Assembly (NCBI RefSeq): GCF_025965415.1 | Contig: NZ_JAOPWY010000036.1 | Span: 1-32,674, forward strand | From: Nocardioides sp. | GTDB lineage: Bacteria; Actinomycetota; Actinomycetes; Propionibacteriales; Nocardioidaceae | Length of the DNA: 32,674 nucleotides | Direction: 5' to 3' | In this document: positions 30,871 through 32,674 of the stretch, piece by piece | Layout of the letters: the number at the start of each line of letters is the position of its first letter | Position numbering within the stretch: position 1 is the stretch's first letter | Position numbers and translations under genes: made by a program | Notes under the pieces: model-generated | What the model saw: the letters and a program-made list of their open reading frames with translations, nothing else | Told to the model about the DNA's origin: nothing | The model's database searches: none

Positions 30871-31664
30871 GCGTGCAGCGCGAGCGCCTCGAGCAGCGCG
30901 TCGGGATCGGCCACGGACAGCGTGGCGCCCGGGTGGGTGAGGGTGCCGGTCGGGTCGATGGCGGGCACCGGCTCGTGGAACGACAGGCACAGCGCCCGGT
31001 CGCCGTTGGTGGTGAAGGAGACGCCCCGGTCACCGAACGAGAGGTGCGGGGGACCGGCCGTCCTGACCCAGGAGAAGCCACCCGTGACCTCCGCCGAGGC
31101 GATGTTGCTGCGCGGGGTCACCAGGCGCCACGGTCCGAACCGGACGAACAGCCAGGCGGGACCGACCTCGACGGTCGTGGAGCGTGGGGTGATGCCGAAC
31201 GGCCGTGCGGCCAGGGCGTACGACGGGGCGAAGGCGAAGTCGAACGCGGCGACCGGCTCCTCCTCGCCGCCGAGCCCGCTCCGGTCGCGCACGAGCCCCT
31301 TGAGGGCGGCCGCTGCGGGGATGCGGTAGGGCTGGAGCAGCGTCGCGGATCGTCCCGGCACGCGGAGGAAGGCCCGGCTGCCACCACCCGCCGCCGGCAG
31401 GACGTGGTGGTCCATGTGCACCGCCGCCGGTCCCCGACCCGCACGCCACGACCAGGAGCGCAGGTCCGGATCGACGTGCGTGACCTCGAAGTCCACCGCC
31501 ACGCCCGGAGGTCCGTGCACCCGGCCGGTCGTGCCCGGGCCCAGCAGCGGCTCGGACGCCTCGACGTCACGGATGAGCGGCGCCCACACGGGCCACGAGG
31601 CCGGCGTGGTGAAGCGGAGCCACGCGTCGTCCGCGGAGGCCGGACCGTGTGCGTCGACCAGCAT
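30867..31664 (-). CDS. SRPBCC (START-like) protein with a second actinobacterial domain
   Basis: A 265-residue protein with two parts. Residues 1-125 resemble a polyketide-cyclase/START-like fold (DDAWLRFTTPASWPVWAPLIRDVEAS, then EVTHVDPDLRSWSWRAG). Residues 135-265 are a separate domain often seen alone in actinobacteria, with EVGPAWLFVRFGPWRLVTPRSNIASAEVTG (shown in part), the pattern HLSFGDRGVSF and a hydrophobic end. Neither has a known substrate. A lipid or small-molecule binding role is a guess from the fold. It starts 12 bases after the PNPOx-like gene and overlaps the next gene. Confidence 0.7.
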   Translation of the reverse strand: MLVDAHGPASADDAWLRFTTPASWPVWAPLIRDVEASEPLLGPGTTGRVHGPPGVAVDFEVTHVDPDLRSWSWRAGRGPAAVHMDHHVLPAAGGGSRAFLRVPGRSATLLQPYRIPAAAALKGLVRDRSGLGGEEEPVAAFDFAFAPSYALAARPFGITPRSTTVEVGPAWLFVRFGPWRLVTPRSNIASAEVTGGFSWVRTAGPPHLSFGDRGVSFTTNGDRALCLSFHEPVPAIDPTGTLTHPGATLSVADPDALLEALALHA

Positions 31665-31676
31665 GTCGCCGGCCCG

Positions 31677-32162
31677 TCAGAGGGTGACGGTGTCGTTGTC
31701 GCCCAGGTCGGGCTCCGCGTCGCCGACCAGGCCCTTGGCGAGCTGGATGGCGGAGCTCACCTTGCCGGGGGACTCCCAGAACTCCGCTGACGAGCCGTCG
31801 ACCTGCAGGAGCACGTTGGACCCGTCCTCCGGGCCGCCGGACATGAAGATGCCCGCGGAGGCGTCCCACAGCTCCTTCAGCCTGGCGCGGTCCTCGCTGA
31901 CGCGGGCCGTGCCGGTGAGCGAGACCCAGCCCGCCTTGCTCGAGAAGGACACGTTGACCCGCGGGTCGGCCGCGATGGCGTGCACCTTGTCGGTGTCGCG
32001 CTCGGTGATGAACCAGATCGTGCCGGGGTGCTCGAAGTCCTGCATGCCCATGGGCGTGGACACCAGCGCGCCGTCGGGCGTCGCGTAGGTCAGCACTGCG
32101 ATGCGGGTCTCATGCATGATCTCGGCGACGGTGCCGAGCTGGTCGTCGTGGGAGGTCGTCAT
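31677..32162 (-). CDS. Pyridoxamine 5'-phosphate oxidase family (general stress 26-like) protein
   Basis: A 161-residue flavin-reductase-like split-barrel protein. The stretch LTYATPDGALVSTPMGMQ, then IWFITERDTDKVHAIAADPRVNVSFSS (in part) and WVSLTGTARV, fits general stress protein 26-like members of the PNPOx family. These bind FMN or F420, with unknown substrates. ATG at 32162 has GAGGA just upstream. A CAGGGT hexamer on the minus strand (about 32181-32186) could be its -10 with a 12-base leader. It leads a minus-strand operon of three genes. Confidence 0.85.
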   Translation of the reverse strand: MTTSHDDQLGTVAEIMHETRIAVLTYATPDGALVSTPMGMQDFEHPGTIWFITERDTDKVHAIAADPRVNVSFSSKAGWVSLTGTARVSEDRARLKELWDASAGIFMSGGPEDGSNVLLQVDGSSAEFWESPGKVSSAIQLAKGLVGDAEPDLGDNDTVTL

Positions 32163-32313
32163 GTCCTCGACGATGGCACCCACCCTGAAACCCCACCTCA
32201 TCCTCCGGGGCGGGGCGGTCACGTCCCGGCCCTCCCACGCGTCGGACTGGCAGGATTGCCTGCAGCCGCAGGCCGGCAGGCACCGGCCGAGACGACACGG
32301 GGAGACGCACCGC
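32163..32313. promoter_or_regulatory. Divergent gap between PNPOx-like and UvrA-like genes
   Basis: A 151-base gap. It has a small hairpin, GCCTGC-AGCC-GCAGGC (32258-32273), CAGGAT at 32251-32256 as a possible -10 for the UvrA-like gene, and a Shine-Dalgarno GGGGAGA (32299-32305) before the ATG at 32314. Confidence 0.35.

Positions 32314-32674
<361 letters not shown>

Overview
The window is a high-GC chromosomal segment from an actinomycete, most likely a Nocardioides-type member of the Propionibacteriales. This is judged from codon use, the Pup-proteasome genes, RbpA, HelY, Ppm1, twin WYL regulators and gene order. No rRNA, tRNA, CRISPR array, prophage or insertion sequence was seen. Coding density is high, and many genes overlap by 1-4 bases or start just after a -10-like hexamer (probable leaderless mRNAs).

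Bases 1-7464 are a Pup-proteasome/Tat block: the 3' end of prcA, an AbiEi/DUF559-type nuclease-like gene flanked by three copies of a 20-bp hairpin, pafA (Pup ligase), an FKBP lipoprotein, pafB-pafC (WYL DNA-damage regulators), tatA, tatC and an unknown gene. Bases 7488-12240 hold a diacylglycerol-kinase-like lipid kinase, a 22-codon coupled mini-ORF, the helicase helY and a stand-alone 5'-3' exonuclease. The order pafA-pafB-pafC-tatA-tatC-helY-exonuclease matches the Mycobacterium tuberculosis Rv2097c-Rv2090 region.

Bases 12251-18220 are a lysine-degradation island: an Lrp/AsnC regulator, a convergent kamA (lysine 2,3-aminomutase) and a divergent, overlapping operon kdd-kamD-kamE-kal. With a Kce enzyme, which is not in the window, these would take lysine through beta-lysine and 3,5-diaminohexanoate to crotonyl-CoA, acetoacetate and ammonia. 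This pathway is best known from anaerobic fermenters.

Bases 18221-21821 hold a gene-free, hairpin-rich spacer, then lnt-ppm1-fxsA (lipoprotein acylation and polyprenol-mannose synthesis) converging on rbpA. rbpA has a textbook SigR-type promoter (GGAAT-N18-GTT). Bases 22091-26118 hold a GDPD-MFS operon, a small zinc-finger protein and a MurA-like enzyme fused to an XRE-type HTH. The fusion gene has a perfect 8-4-8 palindrome over its own promoter, so it looks self-regulating.

Bases 26203-32674 are a mixed metabolic and repair region: a zinc alcohol dehydrogenase, a PhoD-like phosphatase, a 48-residue Cys-rich protein, a YcaQ/AlkX-type DNA glycosylase, a three-gene minus-strand operon (PNPOx-like, START-like fusion, maltokinase-cap-like) and the 5' end of a UvrA-like ABC ATPase.

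The best leads for something new are the XRE-MurA fusion with its operator, the nuclease gene bracketed by hairpin repeats inside the proteasome locus, the lysine island with a divergent KamA, and the duplicated ATGA coupling site before helY.
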